Shown in pieces: positions 16,038 through 24,202 of a stretch of 34,414 bases of DNA; the stretch's first letter is position 1, and each line of letters opens with the position of its first letter. A program made the translations under genes and the position numbers. Source of the stretch: an uncultured Roseburia sp. (lineage in GTDB: Bacteria; Bacillota; Clostridia; Lachnospirales; Lachnospiraceae); assembly GCA_910584215.1 (NCBI GenBank), contig CAJTYI010000027.1, positions 1 through 34,414 on the forward strand, given 5' to 3'. Under the pieces are notes generated by a model. It did no database searches. It was not told where the DNA came from and was given only the letters and a program-made list of their open reading frames with translations.

Positions 16038-17483
16038 TTGAAATTTTTACCTATCTCAATTTCCCGTTATATACGCCGCATATTATGTTTTGTTCTACTC
16101 GTTCACATAATGTTCGGAGCTCTTATCTCTGATGTCCCGCTTACCGCAAGCGCAAAGACACTTTGCGCCGCCGAAGTCCAAAATTCACAGACGGCGGAAT
16201 CCGCCGCCACGGACACCACGCCAAAGAGCGCCACACCCGACGGCGCCGCTGACACCACCACTAATAATGCCACATCCGACGGCGCCGCCGACACCACCAC
16301 TAATAATGCCACACCCGACGGCGCCGCTGACACCACCACTAATAATGCCTCGCCCGACGGCGCCGCTGACACCGCCCCTAATAGCGCCTCGCCCACAGCA
16401 GACTTATCCATCTCCGCGCCCAGCGCGCTCTTGATGGAAGCCTCCACCGGCACGGTGATCTATGAAAAAAATGCCCACGAAATTCTGCGCCCCGCCAGCA
16501 TCACCAAAATCATGACCCTGATTTTGATTTTTGACGCGCTCGCCAAAGGACAGATTCAGCTCGAGGACACGGTAACTGTCTCCGAGTATGCCGCCAGCAT
16601 GGGCGGCTCCCAGGTATTTTTGGAGGCGGGCGAGACCCAAACCGTGGACACGATGATAAAGTGCATCAGCGTCGCCAGCGCCAACGATGCGTGCGTCGCC
16701 ATGGCGGAACACATCTTTGGTTCAGAGAGTGAATTTGTGCGCCAGATGAACGAGCGCGCCAAGGGACTTGGCATGAACGATACTTCGTTTGTCAATTGCT
16801 GCGGCCTCGATACCGACGGCCACCTCACAAGCGCCTACGACGTGGCGTTGATGTCCCGGGAACTCACGAGGCGTTATCCCCAGATACATAATTACAGCAC
16901 GATCTGGATGGAAAATATCACGCACGTCACCGCCAGAGGGTCCAGCGAATTTGGGCTCACCAACACGAACAAACTGATTCGGCAGTATGAATATGCCACC
17001 GGACTAAAAACAGGCTCTACCAGCCTTGCGAAATACTGTGTTTCCGCCACCGCCGTAAAAGACGGCATGGAGCTGATCGCCGTCATCATGGCGGCTCCGG
17101 ATTATAAGGTCCGTTTCGCGGACGCCACCACTCTGCTCACATACGGGTTTGGCAAATGCCGCATCTACACGGATGAAAATACTGATGCACTGCCCGATCT
17201 GCAAGTAAAAAAAGGCAAGCAGGAGACGGTTTCTTTAGCCTATGGCACGCCATTTTCCTACATCAGCACCGACGGCAGCGATGTGACCGCGATTGAAAAA
17301 GAAATCCAGCTGCCAGAATACGCAAAAACACCGTGCAAGAAAGGGGACAGTGCCGGAAAAGCCGTCTATTCCCTGAACGGAAAAGAGATCGGGAGCGTCG
17401 ATATCGTCTATCTGGAATCTGTCGACACCGCAGATTACAGAGATTATTTCCTTAAGATACTCTCCCGCTACGTCCGTTTATAA
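16038..17483 (+). CDS. D-alanyl-D-alanine carboxypeptidase with repeat linker
   Basis: This is the only plus-strand gene I recognise. It is an S11 family carboxypeptidase acting on peptidoglycan. The signal segment is at about 10-38. Residues about 68-119 form a disordered linker of four 13-residue repeats (consensus TPDGAADTTTNNA). The catalytic domain follows with S154-I-T-K157, S214-A-N216 and K324-T-G326, all intact, and a C-terminal beta-rich domain from about residue 385. The start codon is TTG at 16038, supported by GGGAGG at 16025-16031; no nearby ATG fits. It converges with the downstream cls-like gene, whose stop codon is only 15 nt away, and no terminator is visible between them. 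Confidence 0.9.
   Translation: MKFLPISISRYIRRILCFVLLVHIMFGALISDVPLTASAKTLCAAEVQNSQTAESAATDTTPKSATPDGAADTTTNNATSDGAADTTTNNATPDGAADTTTNNASPDGAADTAPNSASPTADLSISAPSALLMEASTGTVIYEKNAHEILRPASITKIMTLILIFDALAKGQIQLEDTVTVSEYAASMGGSQVFLEAGETQTVDTMIKCISVASANDACVAMAEHIFGSESEFVRQMNERAKGLGMNDTSFVNCCGLDTDGHLTSAYDVALMSRELTRRYPQIHNYSTIWMENITHVTARGSSEFGLTNTNKLIRQYEYATGLKTGSTSLAKYCVSATAVKDGMELIAVIMAAPDYKVRFADATTLLTYGFGKCRIYTDENTDALPDLQVKKGKQETVSLAYGTPFSYISTDGSDVTAIEKEIQLPEYAKTPCKKGDSAGKAVYSLNGKEIGSVDIVYLESVDTADYRDYFLKILSRYVRL
16239..16394 (+). repeat. four tandem 39-bp repeats inside the carboxypeptidase gene
   Basis: Units start at 16239, 16278, 16317 and 16356 with an exact 39-bp period (GACGGCGCCG at the start of each). 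Copies 1-3 are nearly identical; the fourth has drifted (ACCGCCCCTAATAGC near its end). They encode a 13-residue repeat in the linker between signal peptide and catalytic domain. Such arrays change copy number by slippage. Confidence 0.95.
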
Positions 17484-17498
17484 CTTGCACGAAGTCCC

Positions 17499-19031
17499 CT
17501 ATAACAGCGGCGCAAACAGGCGAAGGAGTGACTGTAGGATACGCACAGGCAAAGCCCTGTTGCAACAAAAATCGAGCGTTATCTCCCTGGAGATGCCAAA
17601 GGTATCCACAAAGTCCTCTTTCACCTGGGCCACCGCCTCCGTCTCATACATCCACACGCCGCACTCAAAATGAAGATAGAGACTGCGAAAGTCGAGATTC
17701 ACGGTGCCCACAGTCGCGACCACATCATCCGAGACGAAACACTTGGCATGAAGAAAACCGGGTGTATACTGGAAAATCCGCACCCCCGCCTCCAGCAGTG
17801 GACGGTAATACGCCTGTGTCAGCAGATACACCGTCCGCTTATCGGGGATACCGGGTGTGACGATGCGCACATCAATCCCGCTCTTCGCGGCATTGCACAG
17901 GGAAATCAACATTTCCTGATCGACAATCAGATAGGGCGTAAAAATATAGATATACTGTTTTGCCCGGTTTATCATGTTGAGATAAATATTTTCTCCGACG
18001 TTCTCCTGTGCCAGCGGACTGTCCCCATACGGCTGCAAATATCCTTTGTTTGCACCGGCGTCAGCCGCAATGTGGGCAAGGAAGCGCGCATAATCTTCCT
18101 CCTCCCTTTTGATATACCGCCACATTCCAAGAAACATGACGGTCAAATTTCTAACCCCCTCCCCCTCAAGGCGCAGCACGGCATCCTTCCAGTAACCAAA
18201 CCGTTCGGTCCTGTTGATATATTCGTCCGCCAGGTTGATTCCTCCTGTATAGCCTATTTTGCCGTCCACCACCATAATTTTGCGGTGATCACGATTATTC
18301 ATGATCACAGACAAAAAGGGCCGGAACGGATGAAAGACAGCGCAGGGTATTCCCCGCGCCTCCATATCTTTCGCAAAATCTTTGGGCAGTGTGGCAACGC
18401 ACCCGACGTCATCATAGATGAAGCGCACGAGCACCCCCTCTTTTACTTTCTGCTCGAGGATGGAGAGAATCTCGCAAAACATTTCCCCTTTTTCCACGAT
18501 ATAGTATTCCAAAAATATAAACTTTTCTGCCTGACGCAAATCTTTGAGCATCACCGGATAGGCGTCTTCCCCGCATCGATAATAGCAGGCATCGGTATTT
18601 TGATAAATCGGATACCCGGCTTTCGTCCAAATATAATGGAACTGCCGGTATACAGACAAGTCTTTCGTTTTTAGTTCTTCGACTGTCGCTTCTCTCTGAA
18701 GCAGATAGCCGCGCATAATCCGGCTCACGGCTGCCATGCGCTCTCTGGCTCGTTTCGTCAGTCCCACACGACCGAAAAACACATATAACAGGACGCCAAA
18801 CAGTGGGGATAGCAAAATTAAAAATGTCCACGATAGTTTTTGGAGCGGGTTCGTCCAACGATTTACGATCACCAGTACAAGCACGATGGCAAAGGCGCGC
18901 ACAATCAAGCTGGTATACGCGTACTGGTAGCTGAATTTCCAAAACATAAAACATATCCACGCAAACTGCAGGACTATGGTAAAACCGACCAGAAATAATC
19001 TGCCAAACAGCAGATGCACGATTCTTTTCAC
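17499..19031 (-). CDS. cardiolipin synthase-like phospholipase D family protein
   Basis: A 510-residue bacterial Cls-type enzyme that joins phosphatidylglycerol molecules to make cardiolipin at the membrane. Two or three N-terminal membrane segments (about 9-33, 42-58 and 66-87) end in FGRVGLTKRARER. Two HKD motifs follow: H249-x-K251-x4-D (NNRDHRKIMVVDGKIGYTGG) and H428-x-K430-x4-D435 (FLHAKCFVSDD). Both are complete. The start is GTG at 19031 with GGAGAG upstream; a longer frame from 19103 would overlap the protease gene. It follows the protease gene by 32 nt, so the two are probably co-transcribed. Confidence 0.9.
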   Translation of the reverse strand: MKRIVHLLFGRLFLVGFTIVLQFAWICFMFWKFSYQYAYTSLIVRAFAIVLVLVIVNRWTNPLQKLSWTFLILLSPLFGVLLYVFFGRVGLTKRARERMAAVSRIMRGYLLQREATVEELKTKDLSVYRQFHYIWTKAGYPIYQNTDACYYRCGEDAYPVMLKDLRQAEKFIFLEYYIVEKGEMFCEILSILEQKVKEGVLVRFIYDDVGCVATLPKDFAKDMEARGIPCAVFHPFRPFLSVIMNNRDHRKIMVVDGKIGYTGGINLADEYINRTERFGYWKDAVLRLEGEGVRNLTVMFLGMWRYIKREEEDYARFLAHIAADAGANKGYLQPYGDSPLAQENVGENIYLNMINRAKQYIYIFTPYLIVDQEMLISLCNAAKSGIDVRIVTPGIPDKRTVYLLTQAYYRPLLEAGVRIFQYTPGFLHAKCFVSDDVVATVGTVNLDFRSLYLHFECGVWMYETEAVAQVKEDFVDTFGISREITLDFCCNRALPVRILQSLLRLFAPLL

Positions 19032-19063
19032 CCGGCTCTCCTTTCCTGGATATCTCTCCGTTT

Positions 19064-19999
19064 TTATCGCAGCAGATTCTCTACATGAATCTGTCCCCAG
19101 CATTTCTTTTTCATTTGCTCTCCCCTAGGATATGCCCGCTCATACACGCGAAGCTTCATTTCCGCCGGAGACAGATAAGGATATCTTTCAAACGCGAGCG
19201 CCAAAGCTCCCGTCACCACCGGCGCCGCCATCGATGTGCCGCTCTTTACCTGATATCCTTTGCCATTTCTGCTGCAACTGACAATATTGGTGCCGGGAGC
19301 CAAAATCTCCGGCTTTACGATGCAGCACTCCGTCGGTCCTCTGCCGCTGTAGCCGCTGTTTAGCCCTCTGGCCGCGATGATATCGTCATCGGAGCTTCCC
19401 ACCGTCAAAATCCGCCGGGAGATGCCGGGAATCGTGACGGAATTTTCTCCCGGCCCGTTGTTTCCTGCCGCCGCGACTACCATGATCCCGCTGTCCCATA
19501 TCTCATTGACCGCCGAGAGCAGCGCTTCCTGCTCGCTGAGCCCGGCGCTCGGCAACATGCCCACCGAAATATTTAAAACGCGGATATGATACTGCTCTTT
19601 TACAGAAATCAGCCACTTAGCGCCCTCGAGCACCGTGGAAGTTGAGCCGTTTCCTTCCGCATCCAATACTTTCAGCATGACAATATTGGCCTGCGGCGCC
19701 ACTCCGCTCGTCTTTCTGCCGCCCCTGCCGTTTCGGTCTCCCGACATACTCCCGTCTCCCGCCACAATTCCCGCGACATGCGTGCCGTGCCCATTGTCGT
19801 CATACATGTGGTTCTTGCCGTTGCAGAAATCCCGAAACGCGAGAATCCTGCGTCCAAAATCCTGATGCGGCACAATTCCGGTGTCCATAAAGGCCACCGT
19901 GACACCCTTCCCGCTGAGTCCCTGTCTATATGCATAATCCGTATGGATTAATCGTTTTACACGTTCCATAAAAATACGTTTATTATTATCCTGATCCAT
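19064..19999 (-). CDS. S8 subtilisin-like serine protease, cytoplasmic type
   Basis: A subtilase with a complete catalytic triad: Asp39 (FMDTGI), His71 (NGHGTHVAGI) and Ser256 (SGTSMAAPV), plus the oxyanion asparagine in AAAGNNGPG. Numbering is from the ATG at 19999. There is no signal peptide and only a short N-terminal extension of about 30 residues, so it should act in the cytoplasm like intracellular subtilisins, possibly with a short inhibitory N-terminus. The substrate is unknown. The start is uncertain: the frame extends upstream to TTG 20065, and none of the candidate starts has a good ribosome binding site. It lies between pnp and the cls-like gene. Confidence 0.88.
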   Translation of the reverse strand: MDQDNNKRIFMERVKRLIHTDYAYRQGLSGKGVTVAFMDTGIVPHQDFGRRILAFRDFCNGKNHMYDDNGHGTHVAGIVAGDGSMSGDRNGRGGRKTSGVAPQANIVMLKVLDAEGNGSTSTVLEGAKWLISVKEQYHIRVLNISVGMLPSAGLSEQEALLSAVNEIWDSGIMVVAAAGNNGPGENSVTIPGISRRILTVGSSDDDIIAARGLNSGYSGRGPTECCIVKPEILAPGTNIVSCSRNGKGYQVKSGTSMAAPVVTGALALAFERYPYLSPAEMKLRVYERAYPRGEQMKKKCWGQIHVENLLR

Positions 20000-20096
20000 T
20001 TTTATTATTTTATGCAGGGACAACTCTATTTGTGTGGTATGGCGTCGTCCGTTCTCAACGGGCAAACAATGCTATTATCCCAAAATATTCTCCAAC

Positions 20097-20192
20097 AAAA
20101 AAGCTGCCACATTAAGCAGAAATCATACAATATCAGGCCGTTTGCAAATAAAACAACCTCTATATCGTAAACTTCATTCTTAATGTGACAGC
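20097..20192 (-). terminator. long-loop terminator after pnp
   Basis: A 14-bp stem (13 Watson-Crick pairs and one G-T pair) joins 20179-20192 with 20103-20116, and six T follow on the minus strand (20097-20102). The loop is 62 nt, far longer than usual. It sits just after the pnp stop codon at 20209 and before the protease gene, so it may end the pnp transcript or act as a conditional structure in the protease leader. Confidence 0.65.
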
Positions 20193-20208
20193 CCTATCCC
20201 GCAAAAGC

Positions 20209-22302
20209 TTACGCTTTCGCCGGCACGTCTTTGATGGAAAAGCTGATTCTTCCCATTTTATCCTTGCCAAGGCAGACAACTTTCACCTTGTCACCCAGCG
20301 TCAGAACATCCTCCACACGGTTGATACGCTCTTTGGCGATCTTCGATATGTGGACCATGCCCTCCTTGCCCGGAGCAAACTCTAAAAATGCCCCAAATTC
20401 TTTGATGCTGACTACGGTGCCCACAAACAACTGGCCCTCCTCAAAGTCGGTGGTGATGATCTGAATCATTTCCACTGCTTTCTGCATCATCTCTTTATCT
20501 GTACCACAGATCGACACTGCGCCGTCATCGGAAATATCAATCTTGACACCGGTGCGGTCGATGATCTCATTGATCGTCTTGCCCCTCTGTCCAACCACAT
20601 CGCCGATCTTGGCCGGGTCAATCTGAACCTGAATGATCTTCGGCGCGTACTCACCGACCTGTTTTCTCGGCTCTGCGATCGCCTTTGACATGACTTCATC
20701 CATGATGTAAAGTCTTGCCTCTCTGGTTCTGGTGATGGCCTCCTCCACGATGGGCCTGGTAAGGCCGTGAATCTTAATATCCATCTGGATTGCAGTGATA
20801 CCCTTGTGCGTTCCGGTCACCTTAAAATCCATATCGCCAAAGAAATCTTCCAGTCCCTGGATATCGGTCAGCACGATATAATCGTCATCGGTATCTCCGG
20901 TGACAAGCCCGCAGGAAATACCCGCCACCATAGCCTTTATGGGCACGCCTGCCGCCATCAATGCCATACAGGATGCACAGGTCGAAGCCATAGACGTAGA
21001 ACCGTTGGACTCAAAGGTCTCGGAGACGGCACGAATCGCATAGGGGAACTCCTCCTCGCTCGGCAGAACCGGCATCAGCGCCTTCTCGGCCAATGCGCCG
21101 TGGCCAATCTCACGACGGCCCGGCCCGCGGGAAACTTTCGTCTCACCGACCGAATAAGACGGGAAATTGTAGTGATGCATATAACGCTTGTTTGTGACAT
21201 TCTCATCCAGCCCGTCTACCTTTTGCATTTCGGAGAGGGGCGCTAAAGTCACGACATCGCAGATCTGCGTCTGCCCGCGCGTAAACATGGCGGAACCGTG
21301 TACTCTCGGAATCAGATCAACTTCAGCCGCCAGCGGGCGAATCTGGTTGATCGCACGCCCATCAGGACGCTTGTGATCTTTTAAAATCATCTTGCGCACG
21401 GTTTTCTTCTGGTACTGATAGACTGCCTCGCCAAGGATGGCAAGCCACTCCTCGTTCTCTGCAAACGCCTCCTCCAACTTTTCGGTGATCGCGCGGATAT
21501 TTTCTTCACGCTTTTGCTTTTCATCGGTAAATACCGCCTCTTCCATCGCCTCAGGCGGAACGATCTCGCGAATGGCCGCAAACATCTCGTCGGGAATCGC
21601 ACAGCTCGTATACGCGTGTTTTGGTTTGCCGACCTCCGCTGCGATCTTATTGATAAAGGCAATGATCGTCTGGTTGATATCATGGCATTTATAGATCGCT
21701 TCTATCATCCTGGCCTCGGGAATCTCGTTGGCCCCGGCCTCAATCATGATTACTTTCTCTGCTGTTGACGCGACCGTCAACTGTAAATCTCCGTTGTCCC
21801 ACTGTTCCTGGGACGGGTTCACGATAAATTCACCGTCGATCAAGCCCATCTGCGTCATAGCGCACGGTCCGTCAAACGGAATATCAGAAATCGTGGTGAC
21901 GAGCGCCGAACCGATCATACCGACAACTTCCGGACGGCACGCAGGATCTACAGACATAACCATATTGTTGATGGTAACGTCGTTGCGGTAATCCTTTGGA
22001 AACAGAGGACGCATCGGACGATCAATCACGCGCGACGTCAGCACGGCATTTTCGGATGCCTTGCCCTCTCTCTTGTTAAATCCTCCCGGAATTTTACCGA
22101 CAGAATACATTTTCTCTTCAAACTCCACACTGAGCGGGAAAAAATCAATACCGTCTCTTGGCTTGTCCGATGCGGTGACGGTGGATAATACGGTGGTATC
22201 ACCGTACTTCATCAGCGCCGCTCCGCTTGCCTGGGCACACACTCTGCCGATATCCACGGTTAAAGTCCTGCCCCCCAACTCCATTGAAAAACTCTTGTAC
22301 AT
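20209..22302 (-). CDS. pnp: polyribonucleotide nucleotidyltransferase (PNPase)
   Basis: PNPase is a phosphate-dependent 3'-5' exoribonuclease and a core RNA-decay enzyme. The 697-residue product shows two RNase PH domains joined by a helical domain, a KH domain with the G-x-x-G loop GDVVGQRGKTINEI (about residue 570) and a C-terminal S1 domain (about 622-692, FVGTVVSIKEFGAFLEFAPGKEGMVHIS). FTRGQTQICDVVTLAPLSE and GPGRREIGHGALAEKAL are typical of the second PH domain, which holds the active site. GGGAGGT precedes the ATG. It follows rpsO, the order conserved in many bacteria. It is full length, without the extended tail seen in some relatives. Confidence 0.97.
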   Translation of the reverse strand: MYKSFSMELGGRTLTVDIGRVCAQASGAALMKYGDTTVLSTVTASDKPRDGIDFFPLSVEFEEKMYSVGKIPGGFNKREGKASENAVLTSRVIDRPMRPLFPKDYRNDVTINNMVMSVDPACRPEVVGMIGSALVTTISDIPFDGPCAMTQMGLIDGEFIVNPSQEQWDNGDLQLTVASTAEKVIMIEAGANEIPEARMIEAIYKCHDINQTIIAFINKIAAEVGKPKHAYTSCAIPDEMFAAIREIVPPEAMEEAVFTDEKQKREENIRAITEKLEEAFAENEEWLAILGEAVYQYQKKTVRKMILKDHKRPDGRAINQIRPLAAEVDLIPRVHGSAMFTRGQTQICDVVTLAPLSEMQKVDGLDENVTNKRYMHHYNFPSYSVGETKVSRGPGRREIGHGALAEKALMPVLPSEEEFPYAIRAVSETFESNGSTSMASTCASCMALMAAGVPIKAMVAGISCGLVTGDTDDDYIVLTDIQGLEDFFGDMDFKVTGTHKGITAIQMDIKIHGLTRPIVEEAITRTREARLYIMDEVMSKAIAEPRKQVGEYAPKIIQVQIDPAKIGDVVGQRGKTINEIIDRTGVKIDISDDGAVSICGTDKEMMQKAVEMIQIITTDFEEGQLFVGTVVSIKEFGAFLEFAPGKEGMVHISKIAKERINRVEDVLTLGDKVKVVCLGKDKMGRISFSIKDVPAKA

Positions 22303-22342
22303 GTCTTATGACCTCCCTTAAATGTGCAGAAGCCCCGAAACT

Positions 22343-22380
22343 ACTGAAATATCCACAGTGGCGCCTGTATGCATTTCAGT
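22343..22380 (-). other. stem-loop in the pnp leader
   Basis: An 8-bp perfect inverted repeat, ACTGAAAT (22343-22350) with ATTTCAGT (22373-22380), with CCGA/TCGG possibilities just outside it. It lies about 40 nt upstream of the pnp start codon. In enterobacteria the pnp leader folds into a stem that is cut by RNase III for autoregulation; a comparable role here is only an inference. Confidence 0.4.
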
Positions 22381-22420
22381 GGTCTCGGAAACTGTTTCTG
22401 CTTTTCCTGTATTTTTATCG

Positions 22421-22457
22421 AAAAATAGAGCGGGATAAACTGCTCCGCTCTATTTTT
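22421..22457 (-). terminator. bidirectional-looking terminator between rpsO and pnp
   Basis: A 12-bp perfect stem AAAAATAGAGCG (22421-22432) with CGCTCTATTTTT (22446-22457), extendable by one or two pairs, gives a GC-rich core flanked by A/T runs on both sides. It lies 36 nt after the rpsO stop. It probably ends part of rpsO transcription and lowers the amount that reads on into pnp. Confidence 0.75.
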
Positions 22458-22458
22458 C

Positions 22459-22480
22459 TGCCGGACACATGTGTCCGGCA
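22459..22480. repeat. perfect 22-bp palindrome next to the rpsO terminator
   Basis: The arm TGCCGGACACA is followed directly by its exact reverse complement, with no spacer. It lies 13 nt after the rpsO stop codon and abuts the terminator stem. As RNA it would form an 8- to 9-bp hairpin with a tiny loop; as DNA it could be a dimeric protein-binding site. Confidence 0.8.
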
Positions 22481-22493
22481 ACCGATACACAAA

Positions 22494-22760
22494 TTATTTT
22501 CTAAGACCCAAACGCTCAATCAAAGAACGATATCTCTCAATATCAGTCTTTTTCAGATACGCCAATAAACCTCTTCTCTGACCTACCATCTTCAAAAGAC
22601 CTCTTCTCGAATGGTGGTCATGGATGTTATTGGCCAGATGCGCATTTAACTCCTCAATACGAGCTGTCAAAATTGCGATCTGAACCTCCGGGGAACCTGT
22701 ATCACCCGGTGTTCTGCCGTACTGTTCGATAATAGCCTGTTTCTTTTCCTTTGCGATCAT
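22494..22760 (-). CDS. rpsO: 30S ribosomal protein S15
   Basis: S15 binds the central three-way junction of 16S rRNA and starts assembly of the 30S platform. The 88-residue product contains the signature DTGSPEVQIAILTARI, then LNAHLANNIHDHHSRRGLLKMVGQRR and LLAYLKKTDIERY. The ATG at 22760 follows GGGAGGAT at good spacing; an upstream in-frame start at 22805 lies inside the structured leader and is rejected. It is transcribed from its own promoter through a leader of about 160 nt, then into pnp. Confidence 0.97.
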   Translation of the reverse strand: MIAKEKKQAIIEQYGRTPGDTGSPEVQIAILTARIEELNAHLANNIHDHHSRRGLLKMVGQRRGLLAYLKKTDIERYRSLIERLGLRK

Positions 22761-22800
22761 GTTGTCATCCTCCCAAATTAATGTATTGTATTTAGAATCA

Positions 22801-22911
22801 CGCACGCTTGTGCGCTTCCGGGATCTGCATCCTCGATGCTTCCCACCGCCCGGTTATCGTGTGCATATTCAGTAAGTGGTCGGAGTGTCCAACTACCGAA
22901 TACGGGCTAAA
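22801..22911 (-). promoter_or_regulatory. structured rpsO leader, candidate S15 autoregulatory element
   Basis: Between the promoter and the rpsO ATG the transcript can fold into three parts. In minus-strand order these are an interrupted stem with ends TATTC/GAATA and a 9-nt loop (about 22868-22906), a CCGGG/CCCGG stem (22849-22853 with 22818-22822) around an inner GCATC/GATGC hairpin (22835-22839 with 22827-22831), and a CGCAC/GTGCG hairpin with a 4-nt loop (22801-22814). S15 is known to repress its own mRNA through diverse leader structures in several bacteria. The assignment here rests on position and foldability, not on a motif match. Confidence 0.5.
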
Positions 22912-22924
22912 CTCACACTAAAAT

Positions 22925-22953
22925 ATGATACCATAATATCATCTGCCTGTAAA
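22925..22953 (-). promoter_or_regulatory. sigma-A-like promoter of rpsO
   Basis: On the minus strand TTTACA (22948-22953) and TATCAT (22925-22930) are separated by 17 nt. The start site would be near 22918, giving a leader of about 158 nt before the rpsO start codon. Confidence 0.65.
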
Positions 22954-22961
22954 GCATTATT

Positions 22962-24074
22962 TTAATCCCCCAGCAGGCGAACCACTTTGACCGGCGTGCG
23001 GTAATGGGAACCGGAAATCTTGATACCGGTCTTTCGTGTGCTGGCATGTACAACTTGTCCATTTCCGATATAGATTGCCACATGGTTGATTCGGCTGCCG
23101 TTGCTGTAGAAGAAGAGATCTCCCGGTTTGGCCTCGGAAGCCGAGACTTTTGTCCCGTATCCCGCCTGCGCTGCCGCCGAATGTGGCAGATAAATGCCAT
23201 ATTTGGCAAATACGCTAAGTACAAATCCAGAGCAGTCCGCTCCTTTTGTCAAACTGGTGCCGCCCCACACATACGGGTTTCCAACAAACTGCGTCGCGTA
23301 CTGTACTAAAGACACGCGCACATCCGAAACTCCCTCTCCGTAACGCACCTCTGTCATCGTCATGGCTTTGTTCAATTCTACGGATATTTCCACATAATCG
23401 GCGGAAACATATCCTTCCTCATCATCGACATTGATCTTTACCCAGCCGTCAAGTTCTTCCATTACCTCAAGCTCTTCTCCGTCCGGCATCATGGTTATGA
23501 TCGTGCACTCGGTGTTTGGCTCCTCCCGCACATACAACGTCGTCGTGTTGACTGTAGCGATCGTCTGCTTTACCTCCTCGGCACGCGCCAATGCGGTCTC
23601 CCCGCTCAGCAAAAACTCGGACTTGACATAACCCTCCACCTTACCGGAGCGAATCTTTGTCCACTCGCCCTCGGTGCTAAGAATATCACAGCCGGCATTG
23701 TTCGGCATCTTTCCGACAAGGTCTGCATCTGTCCCGGGCGCTTCCCTGACATTGAGATTGCCCTCCACATCCGCAACACCAAGATTCTTGTAACCAAAAT
23801 GCTCCTGTCCGCTCCCCACGGCAGACCGCTGTTTCGGCGTAACCTGGTTGTCCTCCGTCAGATAACCGGAAACCAGCTCCGCTACGCCCGCAACGACGCT
23901 CGTGTTGACAAGATCAGGCGCCGGACTGCTCTGCTCTCCCAGCAGCTCGCCGGTAAGACCCGCACCCGGTGCGGCTTTAACAACTTCACTTTCATTCTGA
24001 CTTGTATATGCGGCCAAAAACAATAGGGCTCCGGCAAACACGACGCTTGCGATTTTTATCATTCTTGTTTTCAC
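22962..24074 (-). CDS. secreted SH3-NlpC/P60 peptidoglycan hydrolase
   Basis: A 370-residue cell-wall endopeptidase. It has an N-terminal signal or anchor segment (about 6-23), a low-complexity stretch, two bacterial SH3 domains (about 97-155 with NLNVREAPGTDADLVGKM and about 172-230 with TTLYVREEPNTECTIITMMPDGEELEV) and a C-terminal NlpC/P60 domain (about 253-370). The catalytic residues C281 (GADCSGFV), H331 (INHVAIYIG) and H343 (VVHAS) are present. The family cleaves stem-peptide bonds, often gamma-D-Glu-diamino acid links. The start is GTG at 24074 with GGAG at 8 nt. It has its own strong promoter and is likely monocistronic. Confidence 0.93.
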   Translation of the reverse strand: MKTRMIKIASVVFAGALLFLAAYTSQNESEVVKAAPGAGLTGELLGEQSSPAPDLVNTSVVAGVAELVSGYLTEDNQVTPKQRSAVGSGQEHFGYKNLGVADVEGNLNVREAPGTDADLVGKMPNNAGCDILSTEGEWTKIRSGKVEGYVKSEFLLSGETALARAEEVKQTIATVNTTTLYVREEPNTECTIITMMPDGEELEVMEELDGWVKINVDDEEGYVSADYVEISVELNKAMTMTEVRYGEGVSDVRVSLVQYATQFVGNPYVWGGTSLTKGADCSGFVLSVFAKYGIYLPHSAAAQAGYGTKVSASEAKPGDLFFYSNGSRINHVAIYIGNGQVVHASTRKTGIKISGSHYRTPVKVVRLLGD

Positions 24075-24138
24075 TTTGATTTCTCCATTCTATGCGGCCC
24101 TGCCTCGCGTACAGGATACAATACTTTTTACATATTGT

Positions 24139-24167
24139 AGTATAACAGTCATATTTTACGCTGTCAA
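24139..24167 (-). promoter_or_regulatory. strong sigma-A promoter of the NlpC/P60 gene
   Basis: On the minus strand a perfect TTGACA (24162-24167) lies 17 nt from TATACT (24139-24144). It is the closest match to the vegetative consensus in the window and lies about 65 nt upstream of the GTG start. Confidence 0.85.
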
Positions 24168-24202
24168 CATAATTTTGTAATAATTGCGTAATATTTTCAA
24201 AA

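Noticed and set aside
17670..18674. A 334-codon plus-strand frame opposite the cardiolipin synthase-like gene.
   Set aside because: The opposite strand has complete HKD motifs and a good start; the plus-strand product matches no family I know and has no ribosome binding site.
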